Part shown: positions 33,614 through 43,172 of the stretch, in pieces | Layout: every line of letters begins with the position of its first letter | Numbering within the stretch: position 1 is the first letter of the stretch | NCBI RefSeq assembly: GCF_006539185.1 | Contig: NZ_BJMN01000030.1 | Coordinates: 62,001 to 126,000, forward strand | DNA from: Streptomyces gardneri | GTDB lineage: Bacteria; Actinomycetota; Actinomycetes; Streptomycetales; Streptomycetaceae | Direction of reading: 5' to 3' | DNA length: 64,000 bases | Position numbers and translations under genes: made by a program | The notes under the pieces: model-generated | What the model was told of the DNA's origin: nothing | The model's input: only the letters and a program-made list of their open reading frames with translations | The model's database searches: none

Positions 33614-34575
33614 AGATGCGCGTTCCGCCCCGCAGCCCACGCCCGCACCGGCCGGGCGTCGGGTCCCATCGGGTGGGTGAAGGGCCGCAGCGGGTCCACT
33701 TCGGCCCACGGGGCGAGTGCCTGTTCGGGGGTGCGGCGCTCCGGCAGCCACACGGCGAGGCGCCGCCACACCTCGCCGGCGTGGGCGGGTCGATCGTCGG
33801 GGTCCTTGGCCAGCAACTGGAGCACCAGGTCCTCCAGTTCGGAGGGGATGCCCGCGCGGAGCCTTCCGGGTGGTACGGGCGGCCGCTCAAGGATCATGCC
33901 GGGCAGCATCAGTTCGGACTCGTGCGTGAAGACCGGCTCGCCCGTCAGCATCGCGTACAGCAGACAGCCCAGCGCGTACAGATCGGTGCGGGGGTCGACC
34001 GGCTTGCCCCGCACCTGCTCCGGCGCCATGCACTCCAGGCTGCCGGGGCGCTCGCCGGTCGTGGTGAGGCCGGTGGTGTCCGGATCGAGGAAGGCGGCAA
34101 CGCCGAAGTCCAGGACCTTGACCACGCCGTCCGTGCGGATCACGACGTTGCTGCCCTTAAGGTCGCGGTGCACGACGTCGCGGGCGTGCACGGAGCCCAG
34201 GACGGAGGCGATCTGGACGCCGATCGACGCGGTCTCCTCGATGGAGAGTGGGCCCTCCTCGACGATCCGGTCGTCGAGCGGTGGACCGATCACGTACTGC
34301 ATGACGAGGAAGCGGGTGCCGTTCTCCTCGCCGAGGTCATAGACGGTGGCGAGCCCCGCGTGGTCGAGCCGCGCGACGGCCTGCGCCTCCCGGCGGAACC
34401 TTTCGGCGTCGCGGGCACGCTGCCCCTCGGTGAGCCCCAAATCGACGTTCATGGTTTTCAACGCCACGTCACGGCCCAGGTTCTCGTCATGGGCGAGCCA
34501 GACGACTCCCATGCCGCCCCGGCCGATGAGGTGCTTGATCCGGTAGCGACCGGCGATCAGTGTTCCGGTGTCCAT
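33610..34575 (-). CDS. second soluble Ser/Thr protein kinase
   Basis: 321 aa, kinase domain and short tail only: IGRGGMGVVWLAHDENLGRDVALK, RFRREAQAVARLDHAGL, VVHRDLKGSNVVI, VLDFGVAAFL, GSLECMAPEQVRGKPVDPRTDLYALGC (in parts). No transmembrane or sensor domain. HRDLKGSN replaces the common HRDLKPxN, an allowed variant. It lies upstream of the methyltransferase on the same strand (115 nt gap) and is divergent from the large helicase gene, with operator copy 3 between them. Its target is unknown; phospho-control of the defence enzymes is an inference from position. Confidence 0.85.
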   Translation of the reverse strand: MDTGTLIAGRYRIKHLIGRGGMGVVWLAHDENLGRDVALKTMNVDLGLTEGQRARDAERFRREAQAVARLDHAGLATVYDLGEENGTRFLVMQYVIGPPLDDRIVEEGPLSIEETASIGVQIASVLGSVHARDVVHRDLKGSNVVIRTDGVVKVLDFGVAAFLDPDTTGLTTTGERPGSLECMAPEQVRGKPVDPRTDLYALGCLLYAMLTGEPVFTHESELMLPGMILERPPVPPGRLRAGIPSELEDLVLQLLAKDPDDRPAHAGEVWRRLAVWLPERRTPEQALAPWAEVDPLRPFTHPMGPDARPVRAWAAGRNAHL

Positions 34576-34684
34576 TCGCGCTGCGGCCCGTCCCCTCCGT
34601 GCCCTGCCGCGCCCTGCCCGGGCTGGTGTCAGGGAGAGTGTGACACGGCGGCGCTTCGAATGCCGCCTGCGTGACGATTTATTC

Positions 34685-34714
34685 GTTGACTGAGTTCACA
34701 TACTCTTGCTCTAA
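34685..34714 (+). promoter_or_regulatory. island operator-like motif, copy 3, with promoter-like elements
   Basis: GTTGACTGAGTTCAC at 34685-34699 is the most symmetric copy. TTGACT (34686-34691 region) followed after 17-18 nt by TCTAAT gives a possible rightward promoter for the large helicase gene, so the motif would cover the -35 box. It also lies about 110 nt upstream of the divergent kinase gene. Confidence 0.5.
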
Positions 34715-34798
34715 TGGGGTGAAGGCGGGACGGTTCGTCCCGTGCGCCTCACCCGCTACGGTGATGCGTGGATTACGTCGGGAGCTAGTGAGGATCAC

Positions 34799-37700
34799 GT
34801 GGACGTCTTCGAGGTGCACCGTCGGCTCATCCGGGACTACAAGGAGTACACGTCCGGATCGGTGGTGATCGACGACCCGCGGATCGGCGAGAAGGTGTCC
34901 AAGTCCCTTGCCGACGGCGACCAGTGGCCCGACCCCTGGCTCTCCCTCAACCCGAGCTTCGCGCCCGGCGGCACCGTCGATCACCTCGCCGACGACCTCG
35001 GTCTCCTCCACCCCGAGTGCAAGCGGATCTTCCGCACCGGCAAGGACAAGCGGGATGCGACGATCCGTCCCATCCGCTTCCACCGGCACCAGCGCGACGC
35101 CATCGAGGCTGCCGACTCGAAGGACTCGTACGTCCTGACGACCGGTACCGGCTCCGGCAAGAGCCTCGGCTACATCGTGCCCATCGTCAGCCGGATCCTG
35201 CGAGAGAAGCGGCCCGGAGACCCCCCAAGCATCAAGGCGATCATCGTCTACCCGATGAACGCGCTGGCCAACAGCCAGCGGGGCGAGCTGAAGAAGTTCC
35301 TCACCGCCGGATACGGCGAGGGTGACGAGCCCGTCACGTACGCCCGTTACACCGGCCAGGAGAAGCAGGTCGAGAAGGACGCGGTCCTCGACACGCCCCC
35401 GGACATCCTGCTCACCAACTACGTGATGCTGGAGCTGATGCTCACCCGCCCCGAGGAGCGCAAGCGGCTCATCGGCAAAGCCAAGGGCCTGCGTTTTCTC
35501 GTCCTGGACGAACTGCACACCTACCGGGGCCGGCAGGGCGCCGACGTCGCCCTGCTAGTCCGGCGTGTGCGCGAGGCGTGCGAGTCGCCTGCCCTGCAGT
35601 GCGTCGGCACCTCCGCCACCATGTCCACCAAGGGCACCCCTGCCGCCCGCCGCCGCGAGGTCGCCGAGGTCGCCTCCACTCTGTTCGACACGGAGATCTC
35701 CCCGGACCGGGTGGTGGCCGAGACCCTGGTCCGCGCGACCGGCGACATGCCCCCCACGCGTGCCGAACTCGCCGCCCGCGTAAGGGAGAACAACCCGCCG
35801 CTGGAGTATGACGCACTCAAGGCCGACCCGCTGGCCCGCTGGGTCGAGACCGAGTTCGGCCTCACCGAGACCACCGACGAGGACGGCACCCGTCTGCTGG
35901 TGCGCGCCAAGCCCACGACCGTGGAGCTCGCCGCGCGCGCCCTGCGCGAGGACGCCTTCGACATCCCGCGCGACGCACCCGAGGACGAACCGTACACCGC
36001 CTGTGCCAAGGCCATCCGGTCCACGCTCCGGGCGGGCACGCAGGTCCGCGACGACGAGGACCGCGCCCTGTTCGCGTTCCGCCTCCACCAGTTCCTCTCC
36101 AAGGGGGGCTCGGCGTACGTCTCCCTGGAGCCGGCGGACAGCCGCCACATCACCCGCACCTACCAGCAGCGGGTGCCCGGAGAGCGGGAGAAGCTCCTGC
36201 TGCCGCTGTCCTTCTGCCGCGAGTGCGGCCAGGAGTACCTCACCGTGGCCCGCGAGCAGAGCGACGACGGCACGGTCGCATTCCGTACCCGTGAGGACGC
36301 GGACGACGAGCAGGGCTACCTCTACCTCTCGGCCGCCAACCCGTGGCCCGAGCGCGTCACGGACGCGATCGACCAGCGCCGCTTCCCCGACAGCTGGCTC
36401 ACCCTCGACCCGAAGAAGGGCGCGCCCGTCCTCACCGCGAGCCGCAAGAAGCGCGCCCCGCAGCCTGTGTGGGTGAGGCCCGACGGCACGGCGGTGAACA
36501 AGGACGGGGATGGCCTGTACGCCGCCTACGTGCCCGCCCCGTTCCTGTTCTGCCTGGAGTGCGGGGTCAGCTACGAGCAGGTCAAGGAGCGTGACTTCGC
36601 CAAGCTGATGACGCTCGACCAGGAGGGACGCTCCACCGCCACATCCGTCGTCAGCGCCTCCATCGTCCGCCACCTCAAGGGCCTGCCCGCGGACGAACTC
36701 GGCGAGGACGCACGCAAGTTGCTCACCTTCGTCGACAACCGTCAGGATGCCAGCCTGCAGGCGGGGCACTTCAACGACTTCGTCATGGTCACCCAGCTGC
36801 GCGGTGCCCTCTACCGCGCCATGCTGAGGGCCGGGGAGTCGGGCCTGCGCTGGAAGCGGCTGGGCGAGGAGGTCGTGGCCGCCATGGGGCTGGCCCGCCA
36901 CGAGTACGCCAACAACCCCACCGAGGTGGAGGCGCTCGCCGAGGAGACACTGAGCGCCCTGGCCCAGGTGGCCGAGTACCGGCTCTTCCTCGACCTGGAG
37001 CGCGGCTGGCGGATCACCATGCCCAACCTGGAGCAGACCGGTCTGCTGGGCCTGGAGTACGCGGGCCTCGACCAGATTGCCGAGGACGAGGAGCGTTGGC
37101 AGCGCGCCGCCGGACCGCTGCGCACCGCGACCCCGGCGACCCGGCTCGACCTGGCCCGAGTCCTCATGGACGAGCTGCGCCGCCAGCGCGCCGTGGACAC
37201 CCCGTACTTCACCGAGGCCAAGTTCAACGAACTGGGCAAGGAGTCCGCCAAGCTCAACGACGCCTGGGCCATCGCCGAGACCGAGTCCGCGCCCCCCGCG
37301 CCCGGCGTCGCGGTGGCCCGCTCCGGCCGGCCCGGCCGCTCCGGACGCATCCGCAGCGAGCTGAACCTCACCGGCCGCACCGCCTTCGGCCGCCACGTCC
37401 GCAAGGCGGAGACCTTCCCGGACTGGAGCCACGACCTCTCCCTCGACGACGCCCAGGACGTGATCCGCGACCTCCTCGACATCCTCGCCGACGGCGGTGT
37501 CCTGAGCAGGATCACCCAGGGCCGGGGAGAGGATCCCGGCTACCAGATCCACCACCCGGTGATCCGCTGGCACGCCCGCGACGACGAGCACGGCGCGGTG
37601 GACCGGCTGCGCCGCACCTACCGCACCGGCCGGGGCCCCCGAGTCAACGCCTTCTTCAAGGGGCTCTACAAGGAGGTCGCGTCCACCTTCGCCGGCCTGC

Positions 37701-40078
37701 ATGCCGCCGAGCACACCGCCCAGGTCCACCCCGAGGTCCGTGAGGAGCGGGAGAGGCTGTTCAGCAAGGGCCTTCCGCTGCCCCTCCTCTATTGCTCGCC
37801 CACGATGGAGCTCGGCGTCGACATCGCCAGCCTCAACGCCGTCAACCTCCGCAACGTCCCGCCGACCCCCGCCAACTACGCCCAGCGCTCCGGCCGCGCG
37901 GGCCGCTCGGGCCAGCCGGCGCTGGTCACCACGTACTGCGCTACCGGTAACAGCCACGACCAGTACTACTTCACCCGCTCCGACCAGATGGTCGCGGGCA
38001 CCGTCGCCGCGCCCCGCCTCGACCTGGCCAACGAGGACCTGATCGCCTCCCATGTGCACGCCATCTGGCTGGCGGAGACCCGCTTGGAACTCGGCCGCAC
38101 CATGACGAAGATCCTCGACACCGACGGCAAGACCCCCTCGCTGGAGCTGCTGCCCGAGGTACGAGAGCAGATCCATAGGCCGGCCGCCCAGCAGCGCGCC
38201 CTCGCCCGGGCCCGCACTGTCCTCGCGGGCTGCGTCGACGACCTGCGCGATACGTCCTGGTGGCACGAGCAGTGGCTGGAGGACACCGTCGCCAAGGCCC
38301 CCGGCCGCTTCGACGAGAAGTGCGGACGCTGGCGGAACCTCTACCGCAAGGCCCTGGAGGAGCGGGAGATCCAGCACGACAACATCCGCAACCGCACGGC
38401 GACCGGCCGCTCCCAGGCCCAGGCCGTCCGCCGCCGCGCCCAGGCGGAGAACCAGATCGCCCTCCTGGAGAACAGGCAGGGCGGCGAGCGCACGGTACTG
38501 TCCGACTTCTACCCGTACCGCTACTTCGCCTCCGAGGGCTTCCTGCCCGGTTACTCCTTCCCCCGGCTGCCGCTCGCCGCGTACATCCCCGGCACCGGCC
38601 GCACCAGCCGCGGCTACGACGGCGACTACCTCCAGCGGTCCCGTTTCATCGCGATCAGGGAGTTCGGGCCGGGCGCGCTGATCTACCACGAGGGCAGCCG
38701 GTTCAAGGTGGACCGGGTGCAGCTCCCGCCGGACACCGCGGGCGAGCTGACCACCGAGAGCGCCAAGGTGTGCCAGGGCTGCGGATATCTGTCCCCCGAG
38801 GAGCGGCGCGAGGACACCTGCCTGGGCTGCAACAGTTCGTACGGCGACCCTCGCACGGGGCTGCTGCACCTGCACACCGTCTTCACCCACCGCCGTGACC
38901 GGATCTCCTCCGACGAGGAGGAGCGCCAGCGCACGGGCTATGCGGTGGAGATCTCCTACCGTTTCAAGCAGCACGAGGACGGCCGAGACGGTTCGCTGCG
39001 CGCCGAGGCGAAGGCCGCGGCCGGCCGCCTCCTTGCCGAACTGGTCTACGGCGACAGCGCCACCGTCCGGCTCACCAACCTGGGCTACCGCCGCTCGGTC
39101 GCCAAGGGCGAGATCGGCTTCTGGCTCGACCCGGTCACCGGTCAGTGGCTGGCCGGCTCCACCGGCAAGCAGAGCACGAGCGCGCCCGGCCGGGAGACCC
39201 CCGTGGAGGACGAGGGGCTCGCCGACGCGGAGAAGGCCGTACGCAAGATCCCCGTCATCCCGTACGTCCAGGACACCCGCAACATCCTCGTCCTCAAGCT
39301 CGCGGCCCCCGTCGACAAGGACACCGCGATCACCCTCCAGTACGCGCTGGAGCGGGGCATCGAGGCCGAGTTCCAGCTGGAGGACTCCGAGCTGGACACC
39401 GAGGAGCTGCCGCCGCACGACGGCCCCCGCGAACGGCTGCTGTTCATCGAGAGCGCCGAGGGCGGCGCGGGCGTCCTGCGCCGTCTGCAGGCCGAGCCCG
39501 ACGCGCTCGCCCGCGCTGCCCGCCGGGCCCTGGAGATCGCGCACTTCGACCAGGTCGGGCGCGACCGGGGAGCCGAGAAATCCAATGGCGACCCCTGCGA
39601 GAAGGGCTGCTACGACTGCCTGCTCTCCTTCGGTAACCAGCGCCACCACCGGATGATCGACCGCCATCTGGTGAAGCAGCTGCTGATGGACTTCGCGGGC
39701 GGTGAGGTCGGCTCCAGCCGCGCGGGCCGCACCCGCGACGAGCACGCCGACGCGCTCATCGAGGGCGCCGACTCCTCCCTGGAGGAGCGGTTCGTCGCCT
39801 ACCTCAGGACCCACGGCCACCGCCTCCCCGATCACCAGCAGGTGAAGCTGAGCGCGGCCCTGTCCAAGCCGGACTTCGTCTACGACACCTCCTTCGGCCC
39901 CGTCGCGGTCTTCGTCGACGGCCCGCACCACGATCACGCGGAGACGACGCTGCGCGACGAGGAGGCAGCGGACCGGCTGAAGGAGATCGGCTGGGAGGTC
40001 ATCCGTATCCGCTACGACGACGACTGGTCGAAGGCCGTGGCCGACTATCCTTCGGTGTTCGGCGAGGCGCGCCGTTGA
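34799..40078 (+). CDS. DUF1998/MrfA-type DEAD/DEAH helicase fused to a Vsr/DUF559-like nuclease domain
   Basis: 1759 aa. SF2 motifs: TTGTGSGKSLGYIVPIV (Walker A, about 113-121), AIIVYPMNALANSQRGELK, VLDELHTYRGRQGADVALL (about 236), and helicase C-domain LLYCSPTMELGVDIASLNAV, NYAQRSGRAGRSGQPALV. A DUF1998/MZB-like part carries CQGCGYLSPEERREDTCLGC and KGCYDCLLSFGNQRHHRMID (about 1602). The last 100 residues (LEERFVAYLRTHGHRLPDHQ, SKPDFVYD, AVFVDGPHHDH, WEVIRIRYDDDW) resemble Vsr/DUF559 PD-(D/E)XK nucleases. GTG start at 34799 after GTGAGG is preferred to the frame start at 34742. In DISARM, helicase (DrmA) and DUF1998 (DrmB) are separate proteins; here they appear fused. Confidence 0.82.
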   Translation: MDVFEVHRRLIRDYKEYTSGSVVIDDPRIGEKVSKSLADGDQWPDPWLSLNPSFAPGGTVDHLADDLGLLHPECKRIFRTGKDKRDATIRPIRFHRHQRDAIEAADSKDSYVLTTGTGSGKSLGYIVPIVSRILREKRPGDPPSIKAIIVYPMNALANSQRGELKKFLTAGYGEGDEPVTYARYTGQEKQVEKDAVLDTPPDILLTNYVMLELMLTRPEERKRLIGKAKGLRFLVLDELHTYRGRQGADVALLVRRVREACESPALQCVGTSATMSTKGTPAARRREVAEVASTLFDTEISPDRVVAETLVRATGDMPPTRAELAARVRENNPPLEYDALKADPLARWVETEFGLTETTDEDGTRLLVRAKPTTVELAARALREDAFDIPRDAPEDEPYTACAKAIRSTLRAGTQVRDDEDRALFAFRLHQFLSKGGSAYVSLEPADSRHITRTYQQRVPGEREKLLLPLSFCRECGQEYLTVAREQSDDGTVAFRTREDADDEQGYLYLSAANPWPERVTDAIDQRRFPDSWLTLDPKKGAPVLTASRKKRAPQPVWVRPDGTAVNKDGDGLYAAYVPAPFLFCLECGVSYEQVKERDFAKLMTLDQEGRSTATSVVSASIVRHLKGLPADELGEDARKLLTFVDNRQDASLQAGHFNDFVMVTQLRGALYRAMLRAGESGLRWKRLGEEVVAAMGLARHEYANNPTEVEALAEETLSALAQVAEYRLFLDLERGWRITMPNLEQTGLLGLEYAGLDQIAEDEERWQRAAGPLRTATPATRLDLARVLMDELRRQRAVDTPYFTEAKFNELGKESAKLNDAWAIAETESAPPAPGVAVARSGRPGRSGRIRSELNLTGRTAFGRHVRKAETFPDWSHDLSLDDAQDVIRDLLDILADGGVLSRITQGRGEDPGYQIHHPVIRWHARDDEHGAVDRLRRTYRTGRGPRVNAFFKGLYKEVASTFAGLHAAEHTAQVHPEVREERERLFSKGLPLPLLYCSPTMELGVDIASLNAVNLRNVPPTPANYAQRSGRAGRSGQPALVTTYCATGNSHDQYYFTRSDQMVAGTVAAPRLDLANEDLIASHVHAIWLAETRLELGRTMTKILDTDGKTPSLELLPEVREQIHRPAAQQRALARARTVLAGCVDDLRDTSWWHEQWLEDTVAKAPGRFDEKCGRWRNLYRKALEEREIQHDNIRNRTATGRSQAQAVRRRAQAENQIALLENRQGGERTVLSDFYPYRYFASEGFLPGYSFPRLPLAAYIPGTGRTSRGYDGDYLQRSRFIAIREFGPGALIYHEGSRFKVDRVQLPPDTAGELTTESAKVCQGCGYLSPEERREDTCLGCNSSYGDPRTGLLHLHTVFTHRRDRISSDEEERQRTGYAVEISYRFKQHEDGRDGSLRAEAKAAAGRLLAELVYGDSATVRLTNLGYRRSVAKGEIGFWLDPVTGQWLAGSTGKQSTSAPGRETPVEDEGLADAEKAVRKIPVIPYVQDTRNILVLKLAAPVDKDTAITLQYALERGIEAEFQLEDSELDTEELPPHDGPRERLLFIESAEGGAGVLRRLQAEPDALARAARRALEIAHFDQVGRDRGAEKSNGDPCEKGCYDCLLSFGNQRHHRMIDRHLVKQLLMDFAGGEVGSSRAGRTRDEHADALIEGADSSLEERFVAYLRTHGHRLPDHQQVKLSAALSKPDFVYDTSFGPVAVFVDGPHHDHAETTLRDEEAADRLKEIGWEVIRIRYDDDWSKAVADYPSVFGEARR

Positions 40079-40083
40079 TCTCA

Positions 40084-40120
40084 GGGACCGGGGCGGACCT
40101 CTTCGATCCGCCCCGGTCCC
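40084..40120. terminator. perfect 14-bp hairpin after the large helicase gene
   Basis: GGGACCGGGGCGGA (40084-40097), 9-nt loop, TCCGCCCCGGTCCC (40107-40120), beginning 5 nt after the stop codon and 83 nt before the SNF2-type gene. It may end or attenuate transcription within what otherwise looks like one operon. Confidence 0.75.
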
Positions 40121-40202
40121 ACAGCCCGCACCCGATCCGCCCGGCCACCGCCCCGGCCGACCCGCCGGAACGACTCCTACGCCCCGACCCCGGAAGGCCC
40201 GC

Positions 40203-43172
40203 ATGACCACCGCTGCCCAGCCGACCCGGCAGTACGCCGTCGGCTCCCTCGTCCACGCCCGGGGCCGCGAGTGGGTCGTGCTGCCCGACTCCACACCCGA
40301 CCTCCTCGTCCTGCGCCCGCTCGGCGGCGCCGACGACGACATCGCGGGCGTCCTGCCCGGCCTGGAGACCGTCGTCCCCGCCACCTTCGCCCCGCCCACC
40401 CCTTCCGACCTGGGCGACCAGCAGGCCGCCGGGCTGCTGCGCACCGCCCTGCGCATCGGCTTCCGCTCCGGCGCCGGCCCCTTCCGCTCCCTCGCCTCGA
40501 TCGCCGTCGACCCCCGCCCGTACCAGCTGGTCCCCCTGCTGATGGCGCTGCGCCAGGACACCGTGCGGCTGCTGATCGCCGACGACGTCGGTATCGGCAA
40601 GACGGTCGAGGCCGGGCTGATCGCCGCCGAGCTGCTCGCGCAGGGCGATGCCCGAGGCCTGGTCGTGCTGTGCTCGCCCGCCCTGGCCGAACAGTGGCGG
40701 GCCGAGCTGTACGGGAAGTTCGGCGTCGACGCCCGTCTCGTGCTGCCGTCCACGATCAGCCGTCTGGAGCGCGAGACGCCGTACGGCCAGTCGGTGTTTC
40801 GCCCCGACGGCGCGTACGTCGTCTCCACCGACTTCATCAAGTCTCCCCGTCACCGGGAGGACTTCCTGCGCCACTGCCCCGACCTGGTGATCGTCGACGA
40901 GGCGCACTCCTGCGTCTCCGACACCACAGTCGGCGCATCCGCCCGCTCCTCCCAGCAGCGGTACGCGCTGCTGCGCGCCCTCGCCGACCGGACCGACCGC
41001 CACCTCCTCCTCGTCACAGCCACCCCGCACAGTGGCAAGGAGGAGCCTTTCCGCCGCCTGATCGGCCTGCTCGACGACCGCCTGGCCGCCGTCCCCCTCG
41101 ACACCGACGCGGGCCGCAGGCTGCTCGCCGAGTTCTTCGTGCAGCGCCGCCGCGCCGACATCCGCGAGGACTTCCAGGACGGCGCGCACTTCCCGTCGTC
41201 CCGAGACACCGCCGAGACCGCCTACACCCTGCACCGCGACTACAAGAAGCTCCTCGACGAGGTCCTGTCGTACGCCCGCGAGACCGTACGCGCGGCCGAC
41301 GGCGCCCTCCAGCAGCGTCAGCGCTGGTGGTCCACCCTCGCCCTGCTGCGCACCCTGTCCTCCTCCCCGGCCGCCGCCGTGCAGTCCCTGAACACACGCG
41401 CCGGCGTCGAGGAGGCGGACACCCCCGCCGAGGCGGACCGCACCGGGGAGCGCACCGTCTCCGACCCGGCCGACAGCGAGACCCCCGAGTCCGCGGACGC
41501 CGTACCGGGCACCCGCCTCCCGAAGGCCACCGCCACCGAGGCCACCGCCTCCGACACCGAAGACACCGAGGCCGACGACGAGGAGAGGGCCCGCCTGGTC
41601 GCCATGGCCGAATCAGCCAGGAAGCTCTTCGGACCGACCCGCGACGCCAAGCTGAAGAAGCTGATCGCCACGGTCTCCGGCCTCCTCGACGAGGGCTACC
41701 GCCCCATCGTCTTCTGCCGCTATATCGCGACCGCCGACTACGTCGCCGACCACCTCAGGAAGGCCCTCAACAAGAAGGGCACCGAACACCCGGTCGCCAT
41801 CGCCTCCGTCACCGGCGAACTCTCGCCCGACCAGCGCGTCACCCGCATCGCCGAGCTGACCGGCACCGACGAGGAGGGCAACCCCGCGCCCGAACGCCGC
41901 GTCCTGGTCGCCACCGACTGCCTGTCCGAGGGCGTCAACCTCCAGGAGTCCTTCGATGCGGTCCTCCACTACGACCTCGCGTGGAACCCGACCCGCCACG
42001 AGCAGCGCGAGGGCCGCGTGGACCGCTTCGGCCAGCGCACCGACGTCGTCAAGGCGCTCACCCTGTACGGCGCGGACAACCCCGTCGACGGCATCGTCCT
42101 CAATGTCCTGCTCCGCAAGCACGAGCGGATCCGCCGCGTCACCGGCATCTCCGTGCCCGTACCGCAGGAGTCCGAGAGCGCCATGCAGGCCGTGTTCGAG
42201 GGCCTGATCCTGCGCGGCGAGCGGTCCCCGTACGAGCAGGAGGGGCTGTTTGCGCAGGAGGAGGTGGCCGCGCAACTGGAGATCGCCTGGCAGTCCTCCG
42301 CCGACCGGGAGAAGCGCCACCGCTCCCGGTACGCCCAGCTCACCATCAAGAAGGACGAGGTGGCCGCCGAGGTCGACGAGGTCCGCGCCGCGCTCGGCAC
42401 CGGCGAGGAGGTACGGGACTTCACCCGCCGCGCCCTGGGCGCCCTGCGCGGTATGCCCGCGCCCACGAAGCAGGGCGGCTTCACCGCGCACACCGACGCC
42501 CTCCCGCAGGGCCTGCGCGACACCGTCTCGCACGCGCTCGGCCCCCGCCACCCCCGCCCGGTCGTCTTCCACGACGCCCCCAGCGCCCCGCGCGGCGAGG
42601 CCGCCCTCACCCGCACCGACCCGGTGGTCGCCGCCGTCGCCCGCTTCGTGCTGGACGCGGCCCTCGACGACGCCGGCAAGGTCCCCGAGTGGCAGCGCCC
42701 GGCCCGCCGCTGCGGAGTCGTCCGTACGGCAGCCGTGGAGCGGAACACCACGCTCCTGCTCGTACGTCACCGCTTCCAGCTGAACCTGCCCGCCCGCGAC
42801 GGCTCGGTGCGCGAGCAGCTCGCCGAGGACGCCCGCGTGGTCGCCTACCGAGGCAGGCCCGATGCCCCCGAATGGCTGCCGGAGGACGAGGCGGTGGCCC
42901 TCCTCGACGCCCGCGCCACGCAGAACACCGACCCGAAGTTCGCCACCGAGCACATCGCCGAGATTCTGGCCTCCCTGCCCGCGATCATGCCCGAACTGCG
43001 GTACCAGTCGGCCGAGTTGGGCCGCACCCTGGAGGCCTCGCACCGCAGGGTGCGCACCGCCTCCCGCGCCCGTCTCGCGGGCCTGAAGGTCGTCCCCCAG
43101 GGCGACCCGGACATCCTGGGCGTGTACCACTACCGCCCGGCCCCGACGTTCTCCCAGGGAGTGGGCGCATGA
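40203..43172 (+). CDS. SNF2/SWI-type helicase (DrmD-like)
   Basis: 989 aa. Motifs: RPYQLVPLLMAL, LLIADDVGIGKTVEAGLIAAEL (Walker A, about 126), VLCSPALAEQWRAEL, VIVDEAHSCVS (DEAH, about 231), LLLVTATPHSGKEEPFRRL, and C-domain IVFCRYIATADYVADHL, RVLVATDCLSEGVNLQ and NPTRHEQREGRVDRFGQ. A long acidic insert (about 400-460) separates the two RecA lobes. The C-terminal 300 residues have no domain I recognise. Family role: ATP-driven translocation on DNA in defence complexes such as DISARM. Its stop overlaps the methyltransferase start (ATGA), so the two are co-translated. Confidence 0.85.
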   Translation: MTTAAQPTRQYAVGSLVHARGREWVVLPDSTPDLLVLRPLGGADDDIAGVLPGLETVVPATFAPPTPSDLGDQQAAGLLRTALRIGFRSGAGPFRSLASIAVDPRPYQLVPLLMALRQDTVRLLIADDVGIGKTVEAGLIAAELLAQGDARGLVVLCSPALAEQWRAELYGKFGVDARLVLPSTISRLERETPYGQSVFRPDGAYVVSTDFIKSPRHREDFLRHCPDLVIVDEAHSCVSDTTVGASARSSQQRYALLRALADRTDRHLLLVTATPHSGKEEPFRRLIGLLDDRLAAVPLDTDAGRRLLAEFFVQRRRADIREDFQDGAHFPSSRDTAETAYTLHRDYKKLLDEVLSYARETVRAADGALQQRQRWWSTLALLRTLSSSPAAAVQSLNTRAGVEEADTPAEADRTGERTVSDPADSETPESADAVPGTRLPKATATEATASDTEDTEADDEERARLVAMAESARKLFGPTRDAKLKKLIATVSGLLDEGYRPIVFCRYIATADYVADHLRKALNKKGTEHPVAIASVTGELSPDQRVTRIAELTGTDEEGNPAPERRVLVATDCLSEGVNLQESFDAVLHYDLAWNPTRHEQREGRVDRFGQRTDVVKALTLYGADNPVDGIVLNVLLRKHERIRRVTGISVPVPQESESAMQAVFEGLILRGERSPYEQEGLFAQEEVAAQLEIAWQSSADREKRHRSRYAQLTIKKDEVAAEVDEVRAALGTGEEVRDFTRRALGALRGMPAPTKQGGFTAHTDALPQGLRDTVSHALGPRHPRPVVFHDAPSAPRGEAALTRTDPVVAAVARFVLDAALDDAGKVPEWQRPARRCGVVRTAAVERNTTLLLVRHRFQLNLPARDGSVREQLAEDARVVAYRGRPDAPEWLPEDEAVALLDARATQNTDPKFATEHIAEILASLPAIMPELRYQSAELGRTLEASHRRVRTASRARLAGLKVVPQGDPDILGVYHYRPAPTFSQGVGA

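Noticed and set aside
35555..40840. 1761-codon minus-strand frame opposite the large helicase
   Set aside because: Antisense shadow with Gly/Val/Arg/Asp-rich low-complexity translation; the helicase motifs are in the plus frame.
40271..43168. apparent 5' extension of the methyltransferase frame across the SNF2-type gene
   Set aside because: The open frame runs back through the SNF2-type gene but is Arg/Pro-rich there; protein-like sequence begins at the ATG (43169) that overlaps the SNF2 stop.
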